64,000 nucleotides of DNA from Ricinus communis (taxonomy: Eukaryota > Streptophyta > Magnoliopsida > Malpighiales > Euphorbiaceae). The notes beneath the pieces were generated by a model. That model had not been told where the DNA came from and made no database searches. It was given only the letters and a program-made list of their open reading frames with translations. The position numbers and the translations under genes were made by a program. This document shows positions 1 through 13,199 of this stretch, one piece after another. The stretch is taken from positions 11,690,501 through 11,754,500 of the forward strand of contig NC_063265.1 in the NCBI RefSeq assembly GCF_019578655.1. The letters run 5' to 3'. Position 1 is the first letter of the stretch. The number at the start of each line of letters is the position of its first letter.

Positions 1-340
1 ATTTATTATTTGAAAAATAAAAAATGATTACATATCCAAAAATAACCATTGCGTTTTTACCATGAGAAGACAAAAACAGACAGAAAGAAACGAAACAGCC
101 TGACCATCACTTTCCCTCCACTTGAGAAATATTACAACACATCCAATCTCATACCGAACTCATTAAAATAGAAACCGTCTTTAACATCACGAAACCAGTC
201 AGCAAATTAAACGGTCGAGATGAAGTAAACTCCGTAGCCACGAGACTTCTTAAAAACCAATCATCTTCTCCCTCGTCAGTACTCCCCCTTTGTTCCTCCT
301 CTCTCTGTTTGTGTCCTGTCTCTGTTATCCCGTAATTCAC

Positions 341-342
<2 letters not shown>

Positions 343-378
<36 letters not shown>
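343..378. repeat. (CT)18 microsatellite in the NHX leader region
   Basis: Perfect CT dinucleotide run, followed by pyrimidine-rich sequence. It lies about 440 bases upstream of the NHX start codon, in the likely promoter or 5' UTR. CT-rich leaders are common in plant genes. A GATGCAG acceptor-like site at 742-749 suggests a spliced 5' UTR, but the donor is not certain. Confidence 0.9.
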
Positions 379-379
<1 letters not shown>

Positions 380-820
380 ACAATTATCTTTCTCTTTCCA
401 GAACTTTCACTTCTCTTTCTTTCAGATTCAAAATAATTTCAAAAAATTGACTTTGAAATCTTATATTTTGCTTCCAGAAAACAAAAAAAGAACAAAAGAA
501 ATAAAAGATCGTTCTTTATTTAGTTTACGTGTTGAAGAGTAATTCGAAGCAGAGATTGTTTTGTTTCTTAACTATTTCCCTGTTCGAATTCTCTTTCTTC
601 TTCTATTATTTTTATTATTATTGTTTCTCGGATTGGAAATGCGACGGTAAAAAATTGTTGTCGAATCCATACCAATTCTGTGCTCCTTTTTCTTTGTTCC
701 ATTCGAGGAGTAGTTTAATTTATCGATTATTTATTTATTTTTGATGCAGGATCGCGCAATTGAGATTTGCCATTGATAATTATTTTGTTTAATTTGGTGT
801 AATTGAGGAGTTATTTTACA

Positions 821-3800
821 ATGGAATCACATATAGGACTACTGATGTCGAGATTGAATATGCTATCGACTTCTGATCATGCCTCTGTGGTCTCTATGAG
901 CTTATTTGTTACTCTCCTTTGTGCTTGTATTGTTATTGGTCATCTTCTTGAAGAGAATCGGTGGATGAATGAGTCCATTACAGCTCTTGTTATTGTAAGA
1001 TTCTCTTTATTTCTGAACGTTTTGATTATTAGCATTAAGGAATTTTTGAGATTTTTTATGTTTATTTTTCGTTTAGAATTTGAATAATATTGAAATTGTT
1101 ACATGGTGTATGTGTTCGGTTGCAGGGTCTAGGTACTGGTATTGTTATTCTGCTTATTAGTGGTGGAAAAAGCTCGCATCTTTTAGTCTTCAGCGAGGAT
1201 CTTTTCTTTATTTATCTTCTACCGCCTATTATATTTAATGCTGGGTATGTATGTTTCTTGTTCCTGTTTTGTCAAGCTGCTTGATTTTAATTTGATCTTT
1301 TGATTTTCACTCCATGCTTTGTATTCCAGGTTTCAGGTGAAAAAGAAGCAATTCTTTCGTAACTTTATCACTATCATGCTATTTGGTGCTATTGGCACAT
1401 TAATATCCTGTTGTGTCATATCTATAGGTATGCAACAACCTCACTCTTGCAATTAACTCAAAGGCACTAGAAATTTAACTTTAAAAAAAAATGCACCCCA
1501 AGTTCTGATTGTTGTTAAACACTGTGAATCTTTCTGGGCGTCATAATTTTACATTTTGTTATTTGTTGGCTTATGCTTTTGTATGTAACAGGTACAAGTA
1601 ATATATAGATGGTCAGTGATAGATAGTTGTTCTTATCTGAGGGGTTGGGTATGACCTTCATGGATACTAATTCTTTTTTTTTTTTTATTGGCTTGTTCGA
1701 TACCGATTCCGTTAAATATTAAGATTTGAATGAAAGTATAGTGTGACAAAACTTTTACATAGACACAGAAGTTTACTTTTGATTTTGGAATTTCAATACC
1801 TTTTCAATTCTCAATGTGTAAACACCTAAAAATAGAACTTCTAATGACCACTTTTTCAATCACCTTCAAGCCATCTGCTTGCTTTTTGCATCCTTCTATA
1901 AGGTTTTCTTGCATATTAAATTATATTGAAGACCCCGTGGTACTTATCAACCTCTTAAATTCCAGTGAAGAATTTTTATAGTAATCAGGTTTTGGCTTTG
2001 CGTTCCTTGTTTACTTTTATTGTATGAAGTAAAGCAGAATGACTAGCATCCTTTGAAGCAAACTCCTGTCATGCTTAGCCTTTACCTTAGTGACCACCAT
2101 GTTGGAGTTGGCTTACAATGGCAAAGAATAAACTCAGTACTGATTGTAACATTTGCTCTGACAGGTGCTGTACAATTCTTTAAGAAGCTTGATATTGGAC
2201 AGCTTGACATAGGGGATTATCTAGGTATAGATTTATAACTCCCTTTTTGTTTCATTTTTGTTTTTCTTTTTATTGTAATTGTTTTTGCCCTTTTGGAACC
2301 TTACTTTGTTGTTCTACCATTTTCAGCAATTGGTGCCATATTTGCTGCAACAGATTCTGTTTGCACTCTGCAGGTCTGGTACTTGTTAATGGCATAGAAT
2401 GCTATGAACTTGGGAAAAATAAAATATATAATTTTTTTTTTTTTAATCTTGTGATGCAGGTGCTCAATCAAGATGAGACACCTTTACTCTATAGTCTGGT
2501 ATTTGGAGAGGGTGTCGTAAATGATGCAACATCAGTGGTGCTTTTCAATGCAATCCAGAGCTTTGATCTCACTAATATCAATCCAAGGATTGGATGGCAG
2601 TTTATTTGCAACTTCTTTTATTTATTTCTCACAAGTACTATGCTGGGAGTTTTGGTAAGTCTCTCTTTTTCTCTTCTCCTACATACACAGTCTTATCTGC
2701 ATTCAGTGCACACTTAAAAGATATATGCAACCATCTGTATGCTTGTAAGAAACATTGCGGGTAATAATGGGGTTCTATTTCTTGCAGACTGGCCTACTAA
2801 GTGCTTATATCATCAAAAAGCTATATTTTGGCAGGTAGTTTCTTTTTCGATGTTTATTGTGCTGGGTTCTCCCATTACTGTAATCTGTCATGTTGTTATG
2901 TCCTAGGCTAATTTATTTGTAAGCTAGATGCATCTTGAATTGGGAAAATGCATGGGGGATTTGGTTAGTAAGGCTATAAAAGTATATTGCAGCAGACATT
3001 TATAGTGTGCAACTGTAGCTAGCTTTATACGTTTTAGTTATGCAGGAGGGTTTCAACAATTTTAATTTGAGTAAAGATGCATGTTAGCTCCTAGTTCTCG
3101 ATAGACTTGAACTTGCTGCTATCCATACTTCAGAACCATACTATAATTATACTGCACTGACTTTGTTTCTCTTACATGATCAGGCACTCTACAGATCGTG
3201 AATTTTCTCTCATGATGCTCATGGCATACCTATCATATATGTTGGCTGAAGTAAGATCCATAACAACTCTTCTGAAGATCATTTTTTGCTTTCTTTGCAC
3301 TTGATGGTTAATTTGCTGGTTAACTTCAATATCTTATGCAGCTGTTCTTTTTAAGTGGCATTCTCACTGTATTTTTCTGTGGGATTGTGATGTCCCATTA
3401 CACGTGGCACAATGTGACTGAGAGTTCAAGAGTCACTAGCAAGTATGTCTTATTTGAAGATTTCTCTCACCTAGTGGGCAGATATTGTTATGTATCCTTA
3501 ATAGGAATTATTTATCTTCTTAATGCTTTAAAATTTACCCAAACATTACAGGCACGCCTTTGCAACCATGTCATTTGTTGCTGAGATATTTATCTTCCTT
3601 TATGTTGGAATGGATGCCTTGGACATTGAGAAGTGGAGATTTGTGAGCGATAGGTATAATGTTTCTGAAAATTTTCTCCATATTTATGATTATATCCATT
3701 AGAAAATGCCATGCCAATTTATAACAGCATTCTTGGAACGCCATCTAAAGTACTGAACTTATGGTGTTTGATCTTATTTTGTTGCAGTCCTGGAACATCA

Positions 3801-4916
3801 GTTGCAGTGAGTTCAATATTATTGGCTCTTGTTATGGTTGGAAGAGCAGCTTTTGTTTTCCCCTTATCTTTTGTATCCAACTTTTTTAAGAAATCACCTA
3901 CTGAGAAAATTGGCATCAAGCAACAGGTACATGATTTTATCTCTTTGATCTTAGCAACCTTGTGCTTTTTACCCCCTCAAATCCATTGATTCTATTCAAG
4001 CACAATAACATTGATTCTCTGTAGTTTGTGATATGGTGGGCTGGTCTCATGAGAGGTGCAGTGTCAATGGCACTTGCTTATAATAAGGTAGGATCCTTTT
4101 GCGGGGCTAATTTTCTTTGACACAAAATAGAGGTTGTTGGGTTCGGATGTCAAGAAAAGAAGTATGTTTATTGACGAGTTACTGATCATCATATATGTTG
4201 AATAAAATGCAGTTTACAAGCTTAGGACATACCCATTTGAGAGGGAATGCAATAATGATTACCAGCACCATAACTGTTGTTCTTTTCAGTACTGTGGTAA
4301 GATATCTCTTCTTTAGGTTGTGAGTGCGTGGTGTGCATGTGTGTTTGTACATTTAAACAATTTAGATATCTCTTTAGTTTGTCTAGTTGGGTGTTTAATG
4401 AGTTTAGAGTTGAATTCAGCTACATAAATTTCTATCTTTTAAACGCTTTTAAAATGACAAGCTACTTGTACAAGCCTACATTTGTGTGTGCAGACATGAG
4501 GTTTTCCATTTTCTTCTGAATGTCTCTTAAGATTATGCTCAGATAATGAGTTTGCTCCATCCATATGACCTGCCTAGGTGTTTGGTTTGATGACTAAACC
4601 TCTTATAAGATTATTGCTGCCGCATCCAAAAATCACATCAAGAAGCATGTCAATATCATCAGAGCCAACTACGCCGAAATCAGTTACAGTCCCACTACTT
4701 GGAGACAATCAGGATTCATTAGATGATCTTGGTGGCAATGATGTTCCTCGTCCAAGCAGCATACGGGCACTCCTGACAACTCCAACTCACACTGTTCATT
4801 ACTATTGGCGTAAGTTTGATGACTCATTTATGCGTCCTGTGTTTGGTGGTCGGGGTTTTGTTCCCTTTGTTCCTGGCTCACCAACAGAACGGAGTAACCA
4901 CAATCAATGGCAGTGA
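821..4916 (+). CDS. NHX2-like: Vacuolar (class I) Na+(K+)/H+ antiporter, NHX1/NHX2 type
   Basis: Electroneutral cation/proton exchanger of the CPA1 family. Class I members sit in the tonoplast, load K+ or Na+ into the vacuole and set vacuolar pH. Exons: 821-994, 1126-1244, 1330-1427, 2165-2224, 2327-2373, 2460-2654, 2788-2834, 3184-3250, 3342-3442, 3552-3653, 3788-3926, 4025-4087, 4213-4296, 4578-4916. They sum to 1635 nt, giving 544 residues, close to the roughly 540 usual for the class. All introns are GT-AG. Visible motifs are the amiloride-binding LFFIYLLPPI (about residues 84-93), AATDS (about 157-161) and the GEGVVNDA core (about 182-189) with the conserved ND pair, plus many hydrophobic helices and a Ser/Thr-rich hydrophilic C-tail. 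The ATG at 821 opens a family-like MESH... N-terminus; an in-frame extension upstream has no ATG. Family is clear; NHX1 versus NHX2 orthology is not resolved. Confidence 0.95.
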
Positions 4917-5543
4917 AAAGAAAAAGAAGCAAGTTGTAAAAATATGTAATTATAAGCGACTTGAAGACAACAATCAAGGTTCACACAATTTTGAACCTGC
5001 TTCTGAAAATTTTGCCAAGCTTGTTAGTATTGCTATGTAGTATACAGTAGCTTTTACCTCATGTATGATTGGCTTTCCCTGTTTAATTCTCATTAGTGTT
5101 GCAACTTTCTACCCTGTAAGATGTGATGAGTTTTACCTACAGATGCTTGCAATTTGTTGTGTAATAGTTGATATATTGGCTGTTGCATGAATCTATTTCA
5201 ATTTTTTTTCTACTTTAAGCAGCACTATTGAAACATTCATATGTGAGCATGCCACATTTCACCGGTCATCATGATTCTACGGTAATAATTTTGCACTGTC
5301 GAAAATCAGTCATGTATAGAATGCTGCGTCATCAAATAGCTGCAGTAATGTAAAAATATCAACCCAAAGACGCATGAATGCATTGATTTAAGAGGAATTT
5401 GTACGAGGCCAAATGATGTTTGTGCATTACTTTACGTTGTGAATAATATGGACAATAAGCACAACTGAATATTGTTCAGAAATTCTCCCTGCGTTTGCCC
5501 TGTGACATATAACTATACACGAAGCAACTTACAAGAACCTGAT

Positions 5544-7803
5544 TTAGCGGCTATGCCAATCACTGGAGGGAAATCTAGCCGATCCGAGTTGTCCAGGGTC
5601 CCCATTTGTAATATTTGTATGATGTATTAAATCTAATAGGTCCATATGTGGTCCGAAAGACGTTGAGGGTATTGAACTATATGGTCCAACTGTTGAAGCG
5701 AAGTGATGGGCACTAACAGGAATGCAGCTACCAGATCCATACTGTCCACCAATTGAACTTATTGGCAGTGTGCGGAGAGCAGAACCCACTGTATGGAAAT
5801 GACCTGTCGAGTTATTATGCACAGTAAATGTGGAGGACTCAAGAAAATTGTAGCCAGGAGATGGGCTCAAATGCTGTGCACCTTGACCTGCTATCGGGTA
5901 ACTGGTCAAAAAAGTATTGAAAGAAGCACTTGTGACATTGATTGGAGATGTTGCATTTCCAGATTGTAAGGGAAAGTATTCTGTGTCTTCATTTCTGTGC
6001 AAGCCTGCCTCCTGATAGTAAGATTGTGGTTTTGAGCTTATTGTGGTATTGATGGAATCGAAAACAGTAGAGCTAGATGTTGGTACCACCATCTGGAGTC
6101 GTTTAGATGTATGGTGCTGGTTTAATTGACCATTGTGCAGAGCAGTACGCTTATTTCCACTCTGCTGCTGTGGCTGAACCACAGGGTCAAGGGAAGTTTT
6201 AGCAGGCTTTTTCTCACTTTTATGCTTTTTAAGCTGCAGGATGCGTTTTCTGATGATCTTCTGGGAGTACTGTGTTTGAAGCTTGTATTTTTGGATTAAT
6301 TTTAGTATACCTCTCAAAGCAGCTAGCTGTGTTCCTGTAGCATTATCCTGTAAAAATTTAATCACTTCAGGTACCTTGACAAGACAAATTGATTATTCTT
6401 CTATGGTTTATGAAAGGTGAACATACCAGAGCGTTTAGAGAGTTATTTCCCTTGTTGCATATCTTTGTATAGCACTCCTCAGCATACTCTGCATGTGCTC
6501 TAAGCAGGGGCACTGGAGGGAATTCACCAACCAGTTCAAACTCATATATGAAAGGAACAGCCTCAAGTCTCTTGTTTTTGTCAATAAGTTTCTGGATAAA
6601 ATCTGCGACGATTTCAGATTTCAGTGCTAAAGAACTATATTGTATATAATGAAAGCCTTGGAAAACATAGAATACGCGAAAGACCATAATTCCATTGCCA
6701 TTCAGATTGTTGACACCTCTTTCAAATTGATATCCGTAACTGAGCTTACATTCACATATTCATACTCTTATCTAAATCCGATTCTTATGTGATCCATAAA
6801 ATTCAGTAGCAACAGTATATGCAGTTTCTAATGATATGCAATAAAAAGCATGGAACTGCACCAGCTAAAGTCAAAAGCTAGCAACAAACAAAATTTTGTG
6901 AAACTCACCATGAGCCTTATCTGCAAAGCCAAAAGCACGAAACAAAACAGGCGCCTGCTCACGCTGCACAACATTGCCAAAATACTTAAACGTCTCATCT
7001 TTATCAAACTCCTCCACTATTCCAAAAACAGCCACAAGCATCAAAAACCCCAAAAGCTCCAAAGAATTCTTCATCTTCGCTTTCCACTCCAACGCCATTT
7101 CGATTGCCGCATCTCTCTCTTGGTTTCCCATCGAACACCCCACTCTATTCAATTCCTCAAGAAAAACCACACAGCTGTTTCTTGTAACATTCAAATCAAC
7201 ACCCAGCTCAAGTTTACTTGAATTACATGGATAGAAGAATCTCAGTGCTTGGAGTACTAATTTCCCAGGATTGGGCATATTTTTAAAAGCTTCAAATATA
7301 GCACTTCTCAACACATGATGCTCTTTTACATGCTCATTGAAGTACGATAACAATGACTTACCGTTATCTATGGGCAAAGATGAATTCTTTGGGGGTTCAA
7401 TAGTGCCTTCATTATTTAAACTATCTAGGAATTCAATTTGGAAGGCTTTTGTTTCGAGATTATGGATTTTACTTTCTGTGTTTTCGTTTTGAGATTGGAT
7501 AGAGGGTTTAGTTATGGTATCTCCATTTTCTTTTATTGGGGATGGAAAAGATTGTTGGGTGTTGGATTTGTGGGTGGCTTCTTCAAGGTGTTGGAGTTGG
7601 GTTTTGATATAGAGGAAGTGATCTTCGAGGTCTTGCCATTGGAGAACGAAATTGGCAAGTGTGGAAGTGTAATTTTTGAGGTTTCTGAAGGTTTTACGAA
7701 GATTTTGAGGGTTCAATTGTTGTGGTTGTTGAGGTTTATGGTCTATTGAAGAGGGCATTGTAAGGGAAGAATCAAGGGAGGTCGAGATCGGATTCAAATC
7801 CAT
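5544..7803 (-). CDS. FRIGIDA-like protein (intact)
   Basis: Plant-specific FRIGIDA family (Pfam Frigida). FRIGIDA itself scaffolds a complex that promotes FLC transcription in Arabidopsis; many FRL members have no proven role. Exons on the minus strand: 7803-6909, 6626-6427, 6374-5544, summing to 1926 nt, 641 residues. The N-terminus (about 1-130) has a predicted coiled coil with the family-like WQDLEDHF segment. The central domain carries LVLQALRFFYP, ALEWKAKM and LLGFLMLVAVFG, followed by FVLQAL-like helices and EFELVGEFPPVPLL. The C-terminus is low in complexity, rich in Ser, Gln, His and Gly. A longer start at 7824 (MRLYISHM...) is possible, but the ATG at 7803 gives the likelier N-terminus. 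It is convergent with the NHX gene. Its sequence is clearly distinct from the FRL cluster near 43-54 kb, so it is a separate subfamily. Confidence 0.9.
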
Positions 7804-7863
7804 GTGGGAGATATAAAGACGCAAACCGTTTCACTCATTTCTTTTGAGAGGCCAATATTCTAA

Positions 7864-9130
7864 ACTGAAATTCTTTTTGTCAACATCTCTTTAATTTTAG
7901 GAAAAATTGTAGCAATTTGGTGCCTATTTTTAGTAATCAAACAAGTTTTTTTTTTATTAAATTAAATGTCTGCGTTTTTTCTAATTATTTTTCATAAAAT
8001 TAAGGTTTAATTTAGCCATTAACTTCTACCATCCATCTTGACTTTTTATATACTATTTGGCTCAAATTACTTTTTATATAAAAGAATAAAACCCATTTTT
8101 CTTGAAAAATTAAAAAGTAATATATTTAAATAAAAATAAAATTATTAACTTTTTATAACATAATTAGAAACAATTAATTTTTTTAATTCAACTTAATAAT
8201 TTATATATATCTTGAACAAATATTATATAATTTTCAGAAAATTATATTATGTTGTTAACAATTATTAACTAGAATTATTAATTTATAACTTTTTCACAAT
8301 TCACTCTTTCTATACTCTCTTTTAAATCATAGATTTAATCTAAAGAAAATAACATTTTAAATTAAAGTGTTAAAAAGAAGATTTGACTGAGGTTAAGAGC
8401 AAAACTAGAAAGTCAAATTAGATTTTATTCCTTTTCTCCAAGGCGTTTAGGTTAAAGCGGCTATATATGCATTATTCTTTTTTACACTATAGTGACTTAA
8501 ATACATAATAAAAAATTACAATTTGAATATGAAACAGTTATAAATAGAAATAAATTATTAAAATAAAAATAAATTATATTTTTATAATAAATTATAAATT
8601 CTTTTAATTCTACCTATATATAATAATATTTATTTATATAATTTTAAAAAATAAAAAATATATTATTAATGATATATTGTGTTATATTTTATCCTACTTA
8701 TCAATTTTAGCAAACATGCAAAAAGTTTACCGTTGGAGCCATTGTTATACAATCCTTTTGTCTAAGCAATTGAACGTTATACTCCTAATATGGACAAACT
8801 TGGACGTAAAATCATAACAGAATTAATTTAAATTTATTGTTTATTTTCAACTTTCCACTAAAGATTAAAGATAGAGCTAACACTTCCAAGTAACATTTTC
8901 TCTATCTCTTTATATATTTAAATCAAAAATCCAGAATTTTACATTCGATTTTGTCATTAATAGTAAACTGTATACATCCAACATGCTAAAATATAACAAG
9001 TTACATCCCCAGTGTGAATCATACCAAAAATAAAAATAAAAAGAAAAGATCAGCAAAGACACTTTTGCTATTCTTTGGAGAATCAGAATTTTATGCTACC
9101 CAGTCCCAAATTATACCTTCACGAATCATG
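7864..9130. other. AT-rich intergenic stretch between the FRL and VAP genes
   Basis: Very AT-rich DNA with no reading frame, RNA gene or repeat that I can name. The right end holds the 3' UTR of the minus-strand VAP gene; the left end is the FRL promoter. Confidence 0.6.
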
Positions 9131-9175
9131 TCCCCTAACTATTGACAACATACTCTAATATGTGGTGTTCCATAT

Positions 9176-10591
9176 TCAGCGGTGTGATAGGTATCCAAGC
9201 AAAACACTGATAAGTGCAACCATAACCACGAAAAGCAGAGGGAATCCCACTTGTGCTTTTTTTGCACTTGTCCTGCTCCTCAACACCGCCTGCCAAGGGG
9301 TTCAGGTCAAAATAAGAAAAGTAAGAGTTGATGTTCAAAAATTCATTTAACAAGCAAAAGGCATTGATTTTTCAGTAGAACTAAAAGTTGGAGAAAAAAA
9401 GAAACTGGTGAGGTTAGACTGCCTTGATAAAGATTCTTTTTTCTTTTTTTTTTTTTTCACTTTTTTCTGGTAAAGAGTACTTACTAATTCTTCCTGCAAG
9501 ATTTTTCTCTCCTGGATGCTTAGTCTCCTCTCCTCTGTCAACTTTGAAATGGTGGATTCAGCCTAAATGGAAGACCCCAAAAGAACAAGTATTAGATTAT
9601 GATACTAGAATTCTGTTTCATGCATGCAACATTCTAATCGACAAAAGCACCAGGAATTTGGATGGGAAACTGGGAAAGTCTGACCTCGTTTAGCTTTGAT
9701 TCAAGTACATTCAGTTTGGACTTCATCTCCTCAATATCACTTACTAACTTCAGCTCATTCACAGCCTTGACTACTACAAATTCTGCATCCTTTTCTTCAT
9801 TCTCTGGAGCAGGGCACTCTGCCTCTTCTGCCGGCTTATCATTACAAGCATCCTTCATTACATTCTTTGGTGGAGGGAACTCTGCATCCTTTGCCACCTT
9901 ATCATTAATAACATCCTTCACCGCATTCATTGGTGGAGGGAACTCTACTTCCTTTGCCAGCTTATCATTGAAGGTGTCCTTCATTGCATTCATTGGTTGA
10001 GGGAGCACTGCAAACTTTGCCAGCTTAACACCAGTGTCATACTTTTCTGGCTTCAACTCTTCATCCTTCGTCAGGTTTAACTCCTCTGCATCAACTGCAT
10101 CATTATTTGGCATAAACTCTGCGTCCTTTGCAGGCTTTGACTCCTGAAAATCAATCACATCCTTCTTTGGCTTCAACTTGGCATTCTTTTCTGTTTTGGT
10201 ATCTTGATCATAAATCATTTTGAATTCCTGACACAAACAAAAGAATAAAAATTACATAGCACTTTAAATGGACGAATCCCGATGTCATCATCAAACTAAA
10301 ATCCTGAACCCAAAGGGTTCTACCCTAGTATCTAGGGAATTCCAACATTGCCAAGCAAGAAGAAATTTTCTCACCGTATGTGATGGAGTGGTACTCAATA
10401 CTGGGTCTCTCAGAACAGAAGATTCAAAAAATGATCCCTCATTAAGCACCCCATTGATTGGAGATAATACTGGAGATTCAGGTGGGCTAATGAGTGCCAC
10501 TTTCAGCTTGACCTCTTCAATGTGCTTGCCGTCATCTTTGCTAAACTGCCAAAGGAAGAAGGAAAGAAGAAATGCAAAGAAGATAACTGTC

Positions 10592-10643
<52 letters not shown>

Positions 10644-12363
10644 GGAACCAAAAAGAGGGTCAAAGTCAAAACTAACACTGGAAATGCTTACCATATCAGG
10701 TGTTATGTCCTTTTCAGTTGTCCCAAGAGGAACAGCAGTACTTTGAATTAAGAACTTGTCTTTGCAAGCCATCTCAAGAGGAACTGCCTTTGGAGCTTGC
10801 ATCGTAACTACATTAATATCAGTAGCAAAAGGATGAAAACAACAATACAATGACAGAAGGAAATGAGGGGCAGTTAAGACTACGGCAAAGACAGGAAAGA
10901 GTAACTGATATGCAGAATGGGGTAAAGAGTAACAGGATGAACAGTAGCAACTAAGAGTGTCAAATCACACTAACTATAAGAAGCTCTGATAGCCGCCAAT
11001 CACATGTCTGGTTATACAAGTAGCATAAAGCTTAATCAATACCACACATCCTACATTTCCATTATTAAATTTTATCATGTCCTCACAATGAGCTAGCAAT
11101 TTGATACAGCCTTAAGAGGTTGTCCCAAGAGATTCATGCTGCTTTTGTGTGATAACCTTAGGTAATTCTGAGAACAAAGCATGAAATGGCAAAACTAGGT
11201 GAAGACCACCAAGTCTTGAATGATACCCCAGTTCAAATTTCACTATAAACAAAAGTGAATAATCAATGACCGCATGGAATCAAATGCAAGAGCATGCATG
11301 TACTCATGGATGCCCGAATGCCATCACAGTTACTTAGATGATAACAAAAGATGTTTACCAGTAAATTCACAGGTTGACTTTGGCGAGATAATGCCAACAT
11401 TTGGCCTCACACAGTATTTCTTGGGGGAAGTAGTCTTAACCTGCAAATATCATGTGCAAATCATATGTTAAATATAAGAATTTACATTCTTGTGAAAGTT
11501 GAAAAGAAAGAAATGCAATTCAAACCTTGAAAGCAACATTATGGAAGGTGTTATTGGTAAGTCGAACTGCACATGAACTCTGCTTCTTCAATTCAACTAT
11601 AAGAAAACAGAATCACAACGATTAGAAGTTTACAACCTGTAACAGCAGCACAACTATAAAAAGGGGAAACATCCTTTTCATGTCCTGGCTTCTTTTATGT
11701 TTTCAGTCTATTTAAAAGGAAATAAGGAAAAAGGGAAGAGGGAAAAGCATTACGTAATGGCTTCAAAAATATTGTAAACTAACCCACTTTTTGAAAATAA
11801 ATTCTCTTTGTTGCCTTCATAAAGGTAAACTTTGGGTTCACAAGCTACCAGTGTAGCTCTGATGTTAGTTTTACGTTCAGATTTCTTTGTATTGTGGTTG
11901 TTCTTCTTGTTGGAGTTATCACTTGAATGTTAATAGCCTCTTTTAGCTATTTGCATTTGTTTAGAGAGATGAGAGTGCATTTGGGTGGCTGTTTGTTAGC
12001 TGGAAACCCCTTTTATATAATTGATATTTCTGTTATCTAAATTTGCTGGAAAAATGTTGTATAACAACTCAGTATTTATAACTGGTTGTGTTTCAAAGGA
12101 ATGATAGTTACTATCTATTTTAAAAAAATAATAATAATAATAATAATAATAAAACAGCAACAAATAATTCTCTTCATCAAACAAAACCATCAATTATCTT
12201 CAATATTTGTACCAATCGTAAAAATGAATAAACCATTGCATCAATAAAAGAAAAAGAAAAGAAAAGAATGAAATAATTAAGATGGGGCCATAATGAAAAA
12301 CTCACATATAAATTGGAGTTCCTTAGGTTGAATATCTAAAAGTTGTTGAGTACTACTCATCAT
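9176..12363 (-). CDS. Vesicle-associated protein (VAP/PVA2-type, MSP domain, tail-anchored)
   Basis: VAP proteins are tail-anchored in the ER and bind FFAT-motif partners at membrane contact sites. Exons on the minus strand: 12363-12306, 11596-11526, 11440-11359, 10807-10692, 10545-10375, 10227-9685, 9562-9485, 9289-9176; total 1233 nt, 410 residues. The MSP domain fills about residues 8-125, with QPKELQF, NNTFHNVAFKVKTT, YCVRPNVGII and QAPKAVP. A coiled coil (TEERRLSIQERKILQEEL) follows, then a C-terminal helix ending VVMVALISVLLGYLSHR. Family members I recall are 220-340 residues; the extra length is the acidic Lys/Glu/Pro-rich insert in exon 6, which holds a 21-residue tandem repeat. The start may be the first or second of two adjacent ATGs (12363 or 12360). 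A 5' UTR intron of about 12419-13127 is plausible from its splice signals. Confidence 0.93.
9775..10026 (-). repeat. 63-bp coding tandem repeat (about four 21-residue units) in the VAP gene
   Basis: Four consecutive units of exactly 21 codons inside exon 6, at about residues 234-317 of the protein. The consensus resembles K-x-A-K-x-x-E-F-P-P-P-x-N-x-x-K-D-x-x-N-D. The middle two units are most alike (KLAKEVEFPPP and KVAKDAEFPPP); the outer ones have diverged. Looser KDAEF-type motifs lie upstream in the same exon. The repeat keeps frame and is rich in charged residues and proline. Confidence 0.85.
10596..10637. repeat. (GA)n microsatellite in a VAP intron
   Basis: Run of GA dinucleotides with one interruption, inside the intron between the exons ending at 10692 and starting at 10545 (minus strand). 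Confidence 0.9.
12128..12152. repeat. (AAT)n microsatellite in the first coding intron of VAP
   Basis: Trinucleotide run of AAT/ATA repeats within the intron between 11596 and 12306. Confidence 0.85.
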
Positions 12364-13089
12364 GATTCTTCTTTCTCGCAGCCAACCTTCTTTCTCAGAA
12401 TTCAAAAGCTAACTTTCTCTGCATAACCAAACAAAGGTATTTATAATAAAATAAAAAAAACCCACATGTCACCCTAAAAGCTACTCTATACACACACAAA
12501 GAAACATGCATAATATTAAATTAATGATAGTTGTCATCAAATAAACACAGTTGCATAATCCTTTATAGTAACTGATCAAATCTAAATCGACAGTGCTTGC
12601 ACGATCACCTCAGCTGCATTCGCGCACTAGTCAAGTAATTTTTATTCTTAAAAAAAAAAAAAAAAAAAACTCAGATCGGAGTCGGAAAAATCACGAATAT
12701 TGCAGACAGCAGAAGCAGTTGCCGAGCTTTAAAAAGATTGACGTGAATCAAATTAGCTCGGGAAACGACATCGTTTCTCCGGAGAACAAGCAGTCAGACA
12801 CCAAATCCATTATCAGTTTCCTCAAAAGTTCAATCGCCAAGGAAACTGAAGTATAAAAGAGAAGGAAAAAAAACAAAAATTACAATGAGACGACATCGTT
12901 TGGAAAGCAAAAGACGAAGTGTAGAATCGTCTCCCAGTTTTCTCCGTCTAGTCTAGTCTCCAGAACAGACACGACAGTATCCACTGACTCATATGCTGAC
13001 TAGTCTTACGAAACTCCAAAATAAATAAAAACAAAGATTGAAACGACAGCGTTTTCCTTGTATCTTTCTCCAATCATCCGGAAACAAAT

Positions 13090-13090
<1 letters not shown>

Positions 13091-13122
<32 letters not shown>
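13091..13122. repeat. (AG)16 microsatellite at the VAP 5' leader
   Basis: Perfect AG run, CT when read along the minus-strand gene. It lies just inside the inferred 5' UTR intron donor (GTAAGC on the minus strand, about 13127). Confidence 0.88.
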
Positions 13123-13128
<6 letters not shown>

Positions 13129-13199
13129 GGAATCTCAAGAGGAACTGTGTAGAGAGAAAGGGAGGTGGATTTAAGGATAAAAAATGAATATTGAATTGC

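Noticed and set aside
803..820. Extension of the NHX frame upstream of 821
   Set aside because: No ATG; it begins at TTG in the leader.
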